A stretch of DNA of 64,000 bases, from contig NC_046679.1 of NCBI RefSeq assembly GCF_009870125.1, positions 24,676,001-24,740,000 of the forward strand, in the 5' to 3' direction. Made by a program: the position numbers and the translations under genes. The notes beneath the pieces were generated by a model. That model was not told where the DNA came from. It saw only the letters and a program-made list of their open reading frames with translations, and searched no databases. Below, piece after piece: positions 35,101 to 46,046 of the stretch (its first letter is position 1; the number at the start of each line of letters is the position of its first letter). This DNA comes from Drosophila pseudoobscura. Its lineage: Eukaryota > Arthropoda > Insecta > Diptera > Drosophilidae.

Positions 35101-37710
35101 GGACTGAGATTTCCGATTGGAGCAAAGCACACAATCAATGGTCGTGCATCTAGTACGTGGCTTAAGAAGTCATATCGCTTGATTGATCAATCCCCTAAAC
35201 AGATCCCCTATCACATTCCACCCATCGTCTCTTGACGATCCTTCAACATTTTTTAGAGTCCCAAAGCCTAATCCTAGCGATACTTTCATTCTCGTGACTT
35301 TCACCATTTTCCACAGCCGCAGACCTTGTCCATATCACATGACCGAAACCGGTAAAGCTCCAGGAGAGCCTTGTGACAATCCCAATAAGCAGTCACGTTC
35401 GTATCAAAATACATTGTTGATTGAACACACCGTATTTTTTTCTTTTCTTGTGTGTTTTTATCGCGTCAGTAGAGTATTTCACACACGTCATCACCCCAGA
35501 GATTGGGGGAAGCGCTAGCGCGCGCGATCCATCCTTGGGGTATGATGCACTGCCGTTGTTTTTCCAGTTGCACTTTTACTACGATTGTGCAAACCCCACC
35601 AACACAGATGCACGGCTCGCATATACATGTTTGTTCAATGAATTATTATTATTCAGCCGATCGACAGGCAGAGCCATTGAATTTCACAATAACAATAACA
35701 AGATAAGAGGTAACCCCGTACCGTCCGTACCGTCCATTCCATTCCGTTCCATAGGCCCATAGTAGTGCCATTCGATTGTTCCCCTGAATATAATGATACG
35801 GACCAAAGTTCGTTTCCAATTTATTAGTTAACAAATTTCCTAGAAATTCAGAGGATTAGTGGCAGTGGAAGTAAGTCCCCGGCCATATCGTAAATACTTC
35901 TCCAAAAATATTTCCGCTCAATCACCATTCCTGATGGCAGGTGGTGTTGGATGCGAAATCAATGAAAAGCCTTCATAAAGTAGCCCCTATACTAGTCCCA
36001 ACTTCCCCATATATATATATAGAAGTGTTTTCCTATGACAAATATTGCCGTAGTACTACTCGGAAAGGAATGAGCAATTCGTATGTTATTTCCGTTTATG
36101 TTTCCGCCTCCCGATTCTTCTGATCTATTTATTTTGTTCGTAAAACAGCAGGGCTATAAGGGCTACAAAAAAAAAAACCCCAAAGGATTGTGGATTGATG
36201 GACTATTCGATACCCAAGACTTTTCCACTTTAGCTTTTCCTTGAGCTTAAATTTTGAATTTGTGAATGCATTCATTTAATCCTCATTAAGATTTAAAATA
36301 TCTCGAGGCCGTAAGATTTGTATAAACAAAATCAACCGACTGCTGAATATATTTAACTAATTTAATCGTTAAAATTAAAGATTCTTCGTCACAGGTTTCG
36401 GTGTTGTTATCGTTTCCATCTTGATTGCTGATCAAGCATGCCAGATAATTGATCGATGGAATTATGCCAAACGATTCCAAAGATCACTTAAGGACCAGTT
36501 ATCAGTGCTATATTATACACCCTCTGAAACGCTGGGTAAAACGGAAATACGTTGATAAAATAGGTACATATATGGTCCCCCCCCGAATGATTCAGTGTAT
36601 GTCATGGATATATTTCTACAAGTGATTTATATGGGGTATCAAGTAAATACACTCGAACTTTGGCTAGTTTCGTGGCCAATCAATTGCAGTCTTTATGCTT
36701 TTGACAGGAGAGCGAGCCTGTCTGATACTGGCCGTAACTAACGATTAAATACCGCATACCATTTCTATACCGCATAATCTATAGTCAACTATTTTTTGTT
36801 TACTTAGTATTTTCATTGGAATTCGGCACATTTTGTGGTTGGTTATTTTCATTTACTTGGGATTTTGCTAGCCAGGCCCGGCCATCGGATATCTCTTCTC
36901 AGAAGCCATCAATTTACTCGATAATAATTAATATTCTCTTGGATGGTTTGCAGCTGGGAGCTTGACAATCTGTTCTATGAATCAGAGGGAAAAGGAGTGC
37001 GAATGATGGCTTGGAAAATATTCTTAAACCACCAGATTTCCTGCTGGATTTATTTGTTAATCTATTTCATATTTAACGATTACAATATCTATTATTAACC
37101 CATTTTTCGCACTAAATTATATTTTATATTATTTTATGTGGTATTATCGATAGTTGCTTTCGTAGAACTTACAGAGTTGTTTAGTTTCCCGTTTCTTTGT
37201 GTCCAAGTCGGTTTATTTTTTTAATTAACTTTAATGAAAATCCGTTAACTGCTTTAAATTCCCCCGATATGGGGAAAACAAGTTTCGCCGATCAATTGAA
37301 TCGTGTGAAATATCTCGTTTCACTTTTTCCCCTCCGTTTCTGTTGTAGTTTCATAATGTTTAGTAATTAAAGCTTTGGCAATAATACAGCGCCGGTTCAG
37401 CCCCCTAGCCACAGCGCCCAACCACCGATGCCACTGCCAGTAATGATTAATTATTGTAGAAGGAGAAAACGTACCAAAAATCCAGCTATACATGGATCGA
37501 AGGCCTTGGGGTTTACTAGTTCCGGTCTCCCAGCCCTTCCATGTTGTGTCTCTCCTCTTCTATATCTGTGCTTCTATATCCTTTCCAGTCTTGCGGCTTG
37601 GAGGTCCGAGTACAAGTCGAAATCCGCTTTGGCTTATACAACATTTTTGTGGTTTTGTTGTTTATCAAGGTGTTAAATACGTTTGTACACGGCCACAGAC
37701 ACGCGGCCCG

Positions 37711-37732
37711 CACACACACACACACACACACA
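37711..37732. repeat. (CA)n microsatellite
   Basis: A run of about 11 CA dinucleotides. A second shorter CA tract follows at 37765. Confidence 0.9.
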
Positions 37733-39958
37733 TAGTCGTCGCTGAATGAATGGGGGGCCCGGGCCCACACACACACGACGTGCGACGACTACGAGTACAA
37801 GCACAAAGCCGGCCCAGGGCTGGGTCGGCAACGCTGTCGATCCCCTGGCGCTGCTCTCTCTTAGACTGGGCCGGCGCTCTCTCTCTCTCTCGTCAGTACT
37901 GGCCGAACGAGATGACTGCAACACCGAATTGCATACAGGAGGCAATAGTTTTGAACATCTGTGCCTTACCTATGATCTATTACTACCACAAATATATTGT
38001 GATTCTTATAATAAAAAAGCTATGTATGTGAACTCTCTTCGAAGATGGAAAATTGTTTTACTTCTATCTCTTTTGTATTTACAGTAATTTTGTGACTTGT
38101 TCCTTATGCACATAAATATAGTACATAAATATATAGATAATAAAAGAATAATCAATCGATATACATCATGCAAATGTATTCCTTTACGTTGGTGTTTTAT
38201 TGTGTCTAGACCATTTAATTTATTGATCTCGAATAAGCATTCCCATATTCGGTATTCAGATCCGAATGAATGCTGATTAGCATATCGTTCCTACAACTCT
38301 TGAATATTCTCAGCGCCGTCTATGATCTTTTTTGACTCACAAAAGGAATGCTTTGGGAATGGGAACACTCTCTCAGTGGGCCACCAGAAAGTGCAGTTCA
38401 GTCTCCTACCCGTTTAGACAGTGCTTAAACGCTGCTCTACTCTTTGTCTCGCTCTTTATCTCTGTCGCTGGGCATACATACATATGTGTATGTGTGAATG
38501 AATGCAGCAGCAGTCAGCCGCTGCCGCTGCCTCTGCCGCTGCCGCAGCGAGTAGCGTAAGAAGCAAAAACAACAACAACAAAAGCGAGGGAACGATGAAC
38601 ATCAAGTGAATGAAATTTTTTAGCGCGTTGTTTCCCTTCTTCTTTTTTTTCTCTTTCCGTGTGTAATGACATTTTCAAGTGTCCGACCCTCGGCTCTGAC
38701 GCTCAGTGTGTGTGCGTGTGTGTGGGTGCGGGTGTGTGTGTGTGTGCGTGTCTGACTTTTGAGTGTGGAATGCAAGTGAGTAAACAACGATAATTGTCTG
38801 AGGGGAAGGAGGCAACAACAACAACAACAGCAATAACGTTTTAATAGAAAATATGATTTGATAAGCTTTCGTCTCTCTCTCTCTCTCCCTAATCTAGACA
38901 TGGGCACTGCCCCTCTCTGCAATCCCCAAATTCTACCCTCCTTTGCTTCTGCTTCTGCTTTTGATAGGGTTAGCCAACATTTTATTTGGTTACACTTATT
39001 ATTTATGATTCGTTTCGTTTCGTTTCACTTCTTCCTTCCATTCATTGCCCAACATTTGACGTGCGACTGCTGGAATGTGCATTGCACAAGGGGCCTGGGG
39101 CCTCTGCCCCCTCCCCCTCCCGCTCCCATCTGTATCTGTGTGTGTTGTTGTTTGATTTTGGTATTTGGAAGTTATCAATGAAATTGTGTTTTCCCTCGGC
39201 TCCGGGCCGTGAGTAGAGTAAAATTGTAGTTATTCGATTTCATTCACGGGCGCTTTTTTTTTTGGCCCCAATTCGGGGGACCCCGTACTATGCCACAGAC
39301 CGGAAAAATACTCGAAATCTGTTATTTACCTATTTGTTTAGTGTGTGGGGGGTGGGGGAAGGGGGCGGGGTGCCATATAGGTTTTCTTATCGCCCCCCCT
39401 TTCGTGGCTGCATTTAGAGCTCTCTCTCTCTCTCTCTGTCTCTTTCACTCTCTCAACACATCATTCGATCCATGGTGGAAGTCAATTGTCAACAATTTAT
39501 CCCATTCATGGAAATAAATATGAATGAAATTGTATAGATTACGAATCTGAGGTCTGAAATGATTCCATTCGTGATCGATTCATGGATACTTTCTTTTAAA
39601 GGATGTGCCCTTTATAATATACTCCCCTCCCACCTCCCGCCCACCCCATAAAGGAGTCTGCTCTTCGCTGATGGAATCAAATCCTCTGACATTTGTCCGT
39701 CACAAGTCAAGCTAATTAATTCAAGCTGTATGTGCCCCAAAATGATTCCGTTCCATCGCAGAGACACCATCCCCCCCGCCCCCCATCCCCCTGGTACAGA
39801 GCCATGTTATCAGCTGCCACTCGTGCGCCGCCGCTCATCTCTTGGGCTCTGCTCTGCTCTCCTCTCCTCTCCTCTCCTCTACTCTCCTCTGGGCTTGTCA
39901 AATTTGACATTTGCTATTGAACCGTTCATAAAATAGGCGCCAGACAGATTGGGGCGCC

Positions 39959-39977
39959 TCCCCCCCCCCCCCCCCCT
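39959..39977. repeat. Poly-C run (19 C)
   Basis: An uninterrupted cytosine homopolymer following GGGGCGCCT. It is unusually long for fly DNA and may be length-variable or mis-assembled. Confidence 0.85.
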
Positions 39978-40139
39978 ACGCGCGCGTACAAAGGAGAACG
40001 CTCTCAGATGTTTCTTCAGATTTCAGTATTCATATTTCGTTTTTCTGGTTTTGTTTTCTTGTTATGATTTATTAAACATTTATTTGGTTTAATGAATTAA
40101 TTTGATTTGATTTCGACAGCGTAACGGAAATACTTGTGG

Positions 40140-40188
40140 AGTGTGTGTGTGTGTGTGTGTGGCGGGTGTGTGTGTGTGTGTGTGTGTA
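40140..40188. repeat. (GT)n microsatellite, two blocks
   Basis: Two GT runs separated by GGCGG. Confidence 0.95.
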
Positions 40189-40346
40189 AGCGTCAATTGT
40201 GGGGCGCCAAAGAGGCGCAATGCACGACGCAATTGTCTGAGCGCTAAACGCAAAGCGAAAGAAAAACTGCATAACGAGAAGAGCAGGCAACAAAAACGAC
40301 AAGACAACAATGACAACTGTACAGGAAAACTATATTACAACGGCAG

Positions 40347-40402
40347 TGGGGACGGGGCGGGGAGGGGGGGCGGGCTGTCGGAGAGGGGGGCGGGCTGTCG
40401 GA
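40347..40402. repeat. G-rich tandem pair with G-quadruplex potential
   Basis: Multiple runs of 3-7 G. The 17-base word GGGGGCGGGCTGTCGGA occurs twice, about 20 bases apart. Confidence 0.8.
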
Positions 40403-40696
40403 CAGGCACTAGCATAAAATAAAACGCAATACATTTCCACAAATGTCGGGGGGAAAAAAAAACTACATAAAAACAAACAACTAGAAGGCAAGACTAGCTT
40501 TTGGGGAAGGAATTGCGATGCCTCAGATACCCCTTGTGGATGGATGTAGATATGGTCTTCCATCTGGATTCATTTCACTGAATCTGTGGCTATGTAATTG
40601 AGGAAAGATTTGTCAGACTTTGGTGGGATTTTGATCTTTTGGATTGAGATAATTGATTGATTTGACATGTCCCTTTGAAAATGTTTGAAGCCTAAT

Positions 40697-40968
40697 CATA
40701 GGGAAAAAACTTTGTCTCCTCCTACAGAAATCCGCCAGATCGAAGGCCGCTGAAGTGAATGCCCAGGAATGCCAAAAACAACATTCATTGCATGTGCATG
40801 ATGCGGCGAAATGCTCCTGATAAGGAAAAAACATTGTCTCCTCCTACAGAAATCCGCCAGAAATCCAGACCTAAGACGCACAATCGATGTCCGCTGAAGT
40901 GAATGCCCAAGTATGGCAAAAACAACATTCATTGCATGTGCATGATGCGGCAAAATGCTTCTTGTTGA
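40697..40968 (+). repeat. Local tandem duplication of about 120-150 bp
   Basis: Copy 1 is about 40697-40817 and copy 2 about 40818-40968. Shared blocks in the same order are TGTCTCCTCCTACAGAAATC, CGCTGAAGTGAATGCCCA and ACAACATTCATTGCATGTGC then ATGATGCGGC. Copy 2 carries about 28 extra bases between the first two blocks. Confidence 0.9.
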
Positions 40969-42237
40969 TAGTAAAAAAGTGTTGCCCTGTCTCTCTCCCT
41001 CTCTCTCTGCTTCTTACAGACATCTGATCAGAGGAACGAATACGCTTCTACTACTTAGGGTACAACAAAATCCAAGAAACAACAACAACAACAACAACAA
41101 CAGCAATAGTTGTTAGGCTATTAAGTTCCGCTTAAATTGTTTTCACATTTGCCTTATGCCCCCCGCCCCCACCCCCCCTCTCTTATGCGACAAGCATACA
41201 CGCACACAGACTCACACACACACACATACAGACGACGAAAAAAAAAGCGCCAGCAACAATAAGAACAAAAGCAAAGTGCGAGAGAGGCACAAAAGAACCT
41301 AATCAAGAGCAAAACGCCGCAAATAAAGCAATAAACAAGACACCCCCCTCCCCCCCCTCCCCTCTCCACCTCTGCCTTTCCCAAGAAGCGGCAGAGCGGT
41401 TTTGAAAAAGCAGCAGACCAGACCCTGTTCTCAAAAAGCTCCAGTTCCAGGGACAACAAAAACAACCAGAGCAGACAGATAGACGCAAGTTGAATGAACA
41501 GATAGGGACAATAAGGTAGCCAAGAAAAGGTACCACAAATCCTAGAGGGGAAGGGATAGATACCCTCTATAGTAACGCCCATACACGTCCATGGTATACA
41601 AAGCTTTCCTTCCTTCGATGTCCCAACTTTAAATATACAATTTGTATTCTTACCGATCTTTCCGATCTCTGATCCGATTCTATCCGTGTAAGTGTGTGAT
41701 GATTCCCACAAAGACTGCTCTCTAAATGATATAGGGTTTCGATCTTGGCAGATCTTAGATCTGCAAAGAGAAAAGGTGTGGTCAGAAAGTAGCTTTAAAA
41801 CTGGGGCACTACTGAAGGTTTGCTTATAAAGGTATCCCATAGCTTATACTAGATCACTGCAAAGCTAGACCTTCACAAAGAAGTCTGAAATTCCTAGGAA
41901 TTTCTTAATTTAATTTAATAGTATGAATATTCTAGAACAATTCTCAAGTTTAAGTTTGATTTCATTAATATTTGATTTCATTTGTTTGCTTTTGTTGTTG
42001 CGTTTTTTTCTTTCGTTCTAGCTTTTTGTTAATTTTTTTTTTTTTGCCGTTTTCTTTTACCTGCCCCTTTCGTCACATTTGTTGTTGTTGATGCGTTCTG
42101 TCGTCCCTCTATTCTCGTTTTCGTTTTCGTTTTTATTTCTATTTTTATTATTGTTGTGGCTCTTGCTCTCCTTCTCCTCCTCCTCCTTTTATTTAGTCGC
42201 TGATTTTTTGTTGTTGTCGTTTGTTTATTCAATTCTC

Positions 42238-42490
42238 CTACTTCTACCTCTGCCGCTGACGCTGCCTCTGCCTCTGCCGCTACCGCTGCCATTACCTCTG
42301 CCGCTGCCTCTACCGCTACCTCTGTCGCTACCTCTGCCGCTACCTCTGCCGCTGCCTCTACCGCTACCTCTGCCGCTGCCTCTACGTCTACCGCTACCTC
42401 TGCCGCTGCCTCTACCGCTACCTCTGCCGCTGCCTCTGCCGCTACCTCTACCTCTGCCGCTGCCTCTACCGCTGCCTCTGCCGCTGCTGG
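42238..42490. repeat. Hexanucleotide minisatellite (CTGCCG / CTACCT)
   Basis: About 42 hexamers of the form CT(G/A)CC(G/T), nearly pure over 250 bases. It keeps one reading frame open on both strands, Leu-Pro on + and Arg-Gly-Ser-Gly on -. This open frame is a by-product of the period-6 repeat rather than evidence of a gene. Confidence 0.93.
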
Positions 42491-42999
42491 TTCTGCTATT
42501 GTTGCTGCTTTTGTTATTACGTATTGTAAAAATGTACGTCTTCATTTGTGTTGTTGTCTAATTTATTTCTATTTCTACGCCGCCGTTGGTTTGTCCTCAG
42601 ATTGAAAAACAAATTACCATAAATGTCGCTTTTTTGTAATTGTAATTGTAATTGTAATGTATTAATTGTATTACAAATATTTTTGTAGCACAAAAACATC
42701 CATAAAGTGGAGAGATTACTGTAGAGTCGTGCTTTCCCCTCAGTATACGTATAAGAGTGTATAAGAGTGCGAGGGAGAGAGGGAGTGGAGAATGAGGGTA
42801 AATTGAGGATCGGTTTGGAAATTCGGCAAGAGGAACTTCTCTTCCAGGTTCCAGGGCCGAATTTGGGACTTTCCAGGGGGCCTCCACAAGAGAGGAACTC
42901 CCCAAATGGGGATACAACCACAATATCCACCTTTCGACGGGTCAAAATGAACTAGAGGCCTCCGTTCCATGCCTCCAAATCTTCTCTAAACCCCAGTTT

Positions 43000-45428
43000 T
43001 CCCCAGTCTTCAGAGCAACAGAAAGTGTACTTTCCAGGGCGAGGGAAGCCCCATTTTCGTAGGGTGTTAAGTGACACATCGACCAGCAAAGCCCTAAAGT
43101 AGTGCACTGCTTGATGCGACACGCACTCGCACGCACGTAAGCCCAACCGCAAGGGGGAGCGGGATGGACAGAACAAAGAGAGGCGTAGGGGAGCGAGCGC
43201 GTGTCCAAAGCCCGGGTTTACAGTTGTTCGGGTCTCACAAATCAGATTAGAGCGAGAGAGAGAGAGGGAGTGAGAGAGGGAGATCGAGTGTTGAGGGGTT
43301 CGTTCTGACATCGACATCCCCTCCTGAAACCCACTCTGGTCGCTTGGTATTGGCCCCGAACGTGGTATAAAAATAAAACAAGAAGATCAGCAGACACAGA
43401 GACCGCAAGACCCTACAAAGGGGAGACGGCGGAGCGGGAGGGGGAGGGGGACTGAGAGCGAGTGCTGGCGACAGCTGAGGCACAAGATTTACATCGATCA
43501 CACTTTTTATGTCACATGAAGAATCGGATGGGAGGTGGAGGGGGAGGGGGCGAGGGAAGAACAACACGATTGCAGCGATGGCATTTTGGCGAGACAGTTG
43601 GGTGACACAGAGAAGAGACGACAACTAACCAGACGATACATGAGAGCCCCCCGGAGGAGTCCCAGTCTGATCCAATACCCACACCCATCCCCCATGGCAT
43701 GATCCGATCCAAGCAGTGCCAGGCAGGCGGCAGGGCAGACGATCAGACACCGATCCAACACCCAGACCCAAGCAGAAGGCAGAAGGCAGAAAGAGATGGG
43801 GATTTGCAGGGCAAGAAAGAGACCCACCCCGATCGGTAGAGGTGGGAAAGAAACAGACTGGGGGAAAGTCGCAGGGAGAGCGAGAGATGAGAACTGTGTG
43901 CGGACGAGGCCATTAGATGATCGCCCCGTCTAAATTTAAATGTCTGTGCGTTTAAGTTGCAAGGCAAAAATAAATCTACATAAAACGTAAACAACACAAA
44001 AAGTTTCATTCCATTCCATTTCGTTTCGTTTCGATTTGTTTCATTCGCTTGTAATGACAGATCACAAGACCTCTCGCGCCCTCTTTTGGGCCCAGACTGG
44101 TTCGGGATCTGGGTGGATGTTGCCAAGGGTGCCGGTCCAAGGGTTGTACACAATATGTAAAATAGATTTATACATAGAACCAACTCGTTTATGCGAAACG
44201 AAGGCAGACATGTTGACAACATGAGATCTAGATCTTGTTTTAATTGCTGTAAATAGAGGAGGCCCAGGGATGAGCATATTCAACTGGAAAAAAGGGCCTA
44301 GACAACTATCGAATTACGCTCTGTAAGAGCGAAAGAAGACAATAAAAAGATGATTTCCCACTGTCCCCAGATCTTCAAACACAATTCCTTAAAAGGGAAG
44401 AATTTTTAGGATTACTACATTTTGATTTGACACCAAACTACCGCTGTTCCCTCTACGGCCTCTACGGCCTCGACGGCTATATCCATTTCAATATGCCCAT
44501 AATCAATTCTGATCACTTAAGCAAATGAAGATCGTTTCCATAACCTATCCAAGAAGCCGATTCTGATGTCATCTGTATTTCGGACCAACTATGTGATCAA
44601 TTGTTTTGATGAACGCCTAAAGCAGTCTTTTGATTCTCAAATATTCCAAGCTACGATTAGTCACAAGCTGGAATTCCGTTCGATTGAGTCACACGAATAC
44701 AAATTACGAATTCTATGAATGGAGAATAGAATCCAGTGTCTGATGGAACAAAATTGTGGGTTGTGGAAAGTCTTTTCACCTCTGTCCCGCTTTTCACGAC
44801 TTTCCTCCCCCTCCACGGAATGAACTCGAACTCGAACTCTCACGGCCCCCTCTGTATAGATCTGGGGACTGGTTCCCCCCCATCTTTAATGGTCGCTCCC
44901 CCCAAGGACTTAATTCTTTCGCCCCCCAGCAACCCCCAACAAGATAATTTCAACTTTTCGTTTATTTTTAAACTGCATTTTCCCTCTGCTTTCGGTGGGC
45001 GCAGGGGGGCCGGGCCTCTGCGAATGGTTGGGAGAATTAAAAATAGCAAAAGCATTTCTATAAAATAAATAACACGAGACAAAACCAAGGGGGCCGAGGG
45101 GGCCGAGGGGGAACACTCTGCTCTTCTCTGCTCGGGCTCAAAAGCTGCGCGTCTGCATTTTCTTAATTTAATTTTCGTGTTTCGGTTCACGATCAATTTC
45201 ATTCTAATGATTGTAATTAAAAACATTTTCCCAGACAGGGGGCGGGCAGGCAGATCTCCTGCGGCAGTGACGCCCACTCACGCGCCTTCCGAGCAGTCGA
45301 GGCATGTGGCGAGGCGCTTGGTTGAATCCGAAATGAAAAACACCTAAGGAAGGTGCTATCCGTCGGGTATTTGGAACAGGAGTTACCCAGTAACAGGGGT
45401 CCTATATAAGATGTTTATTTTGTTGTTT
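43000..45428. other. InR upstream DNA, segment 4
   Basis: No supported coding sequence. GA-rich DNA lies at 43250-43285 and GGGGAGGGGGA tracts at 43440-43555. An exact FOXO octamer (GTAAACAA) is at 43987-43994. Confidence 0.4.
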
Positions 45429-45461
45429 TCCTCGATAGTATAGTGGTCAGTGGTCCCCGCC
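45429..45461 (+). pseudogene. tRNA-Asp 5'-half fossil
   Basis: The sequence TCCTCGATAGTATAGTGGTC continuing AGTGGTCCCCGCC matches the 5' half of eukaryotic tRNA-Asp (GUC) almost base for base: acceptor 5' strand, D arm with A box, and anticodon 5' stem. Similarity stops exactly at the anticodon loop. The 3' half, T arm and B box are missing, so it is not a functional tRNA gene. Confidence 0.7.
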
Positions 45462-45466
45462 AGTGT

Positions 45467-45502
45467 GTATACCCTGCTTCCCCTACGGACTACAGGGTAT
45501 AC
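45467..45502. repeat. Perfect 10-bp inverted repeat GTATACCCTG / CAGGGTATAC
   Basis: Two 10-base arms with a 16-base loop, five bases after the tRNA-Asp fossil. Similar ATACCCT...AGGGTAT hairpins occur near 49852 and 63338 and resemble termini of Drosophila DINE-like elements. Confidence 0.85.
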
Positions 45503-45708
45503 GCCAACGCCACGACGTCAGCAATGAGACAGACGAAATATTTTTGAATGTCTCGAGGTTCGTCATCAAAATGCACTCGTGAGTGAGTGTCCCACCTCTC
45601 TCTCTCTCTCAGAGCAACACCTTTCCGTTTGTTTTGCCTAATTTCGTCAGATAAATATCTCACAGCAAAACAAAATAATGCACGTCCTCGTCTGTTGTGC
45701 ATTTTAAT

Positions 45709-46046
45709 TATACCCGATACTCAAAATGAGTATTTGGGGTATATTAGATTTGTGCTGAAAATGGATGTGTGTAACGTCCAGAAGGAATCGTTTCCGACCC
45801 CATAAAGTATACATATATATTCTTGATCAGCATCAATAGCCGAGTCGATTGAGCCATGTCTGTCTGTCCGTCCGTCTGTCCGTCCCCTATAAGAGCTAGA
45901 GCAACGATGTTTTGGATCCGGACTTCTGTGATATGTCACTGCTATAAGAATATTTCAAAATTTTGCCGAGAGCCATACTGACAAAGTATCGGGTATAAAT
46001 GTAGAGTTGCGGTCTCCGCAGCAACTCACAACGTTCCCCCTCGTTT
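45709..46046 (+). mobile_element. Short DINE-1/SGM-type element, complete-looking
   Basis: It begins TATACCCGATACTCAAAATG and ends GTATCGGGTATA, then a GTTGCGG hairpin, then CAACGTTCCCCCTCGTTT. This is identical in layout to the 4663-8944 element but only 338 bases long, with most internal modules deleted between the CAAAATTTTGCC and GAGAGCCATACTGAC words. It is non-coding and mobilised, if at all, by helicase supplied elsewhere. Confidence 0.85.

Larger units (their letters stand above)
31000..38000. other. InR upstream DNA, segment 2
   Basis: No supported coding sequence. It contains a (CAGG)n tract, a CTGTAT tract, GA-rich DNA near 32545-32600, an AT-rich quiet zone 35.8-37.4 kb, a TATCGATA (DRE) word at 37145, a TTGTTTAC word at 36796 and a (CA)n tract near 37711. 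Confidence 0.4.
38000..43000. other. InR upstream DNA, segment 3, rich in simple repeats
   Basis: No supported coding sequence. Many tracts are present: (GT)n near 38706-38745 and 40141-40190, (CT)n at 39420, CTCTC pentamers at 39855-39892, a C19 run, G-rich repeats, the duplicated block at 40.7 kb and the hexamer minisatellite at 42.24 kb. One exact FOXO octamer (GTAAACAA) lies at 38780-38787. Confidence 0.4.

Noticed and set aside
37145..37152. DRE (TATCGATA) as a promoter
   Set aside because: A single octamer in AT-rich DNA with no accompanying start-site or splice signal; a second one at 46245 is also isolated.
41154..41840. Minus-strand open frame of 228 codons
   Set aside because: It has no recognisable motif, crosses simple repeats and lacks a plausible exon context.
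42079..42561. Leu-Pro repeat open frame of 160 codons
   Set aside because: It is an automatic product of the hexamer minisatellite; the mirror strand is equally open.
45429..45502. Functional tRNA-Asp gene
   Set aside because: Only the 5' half matches; the anticodon loop, T arm with B box and 3' acceptor strand are absent.
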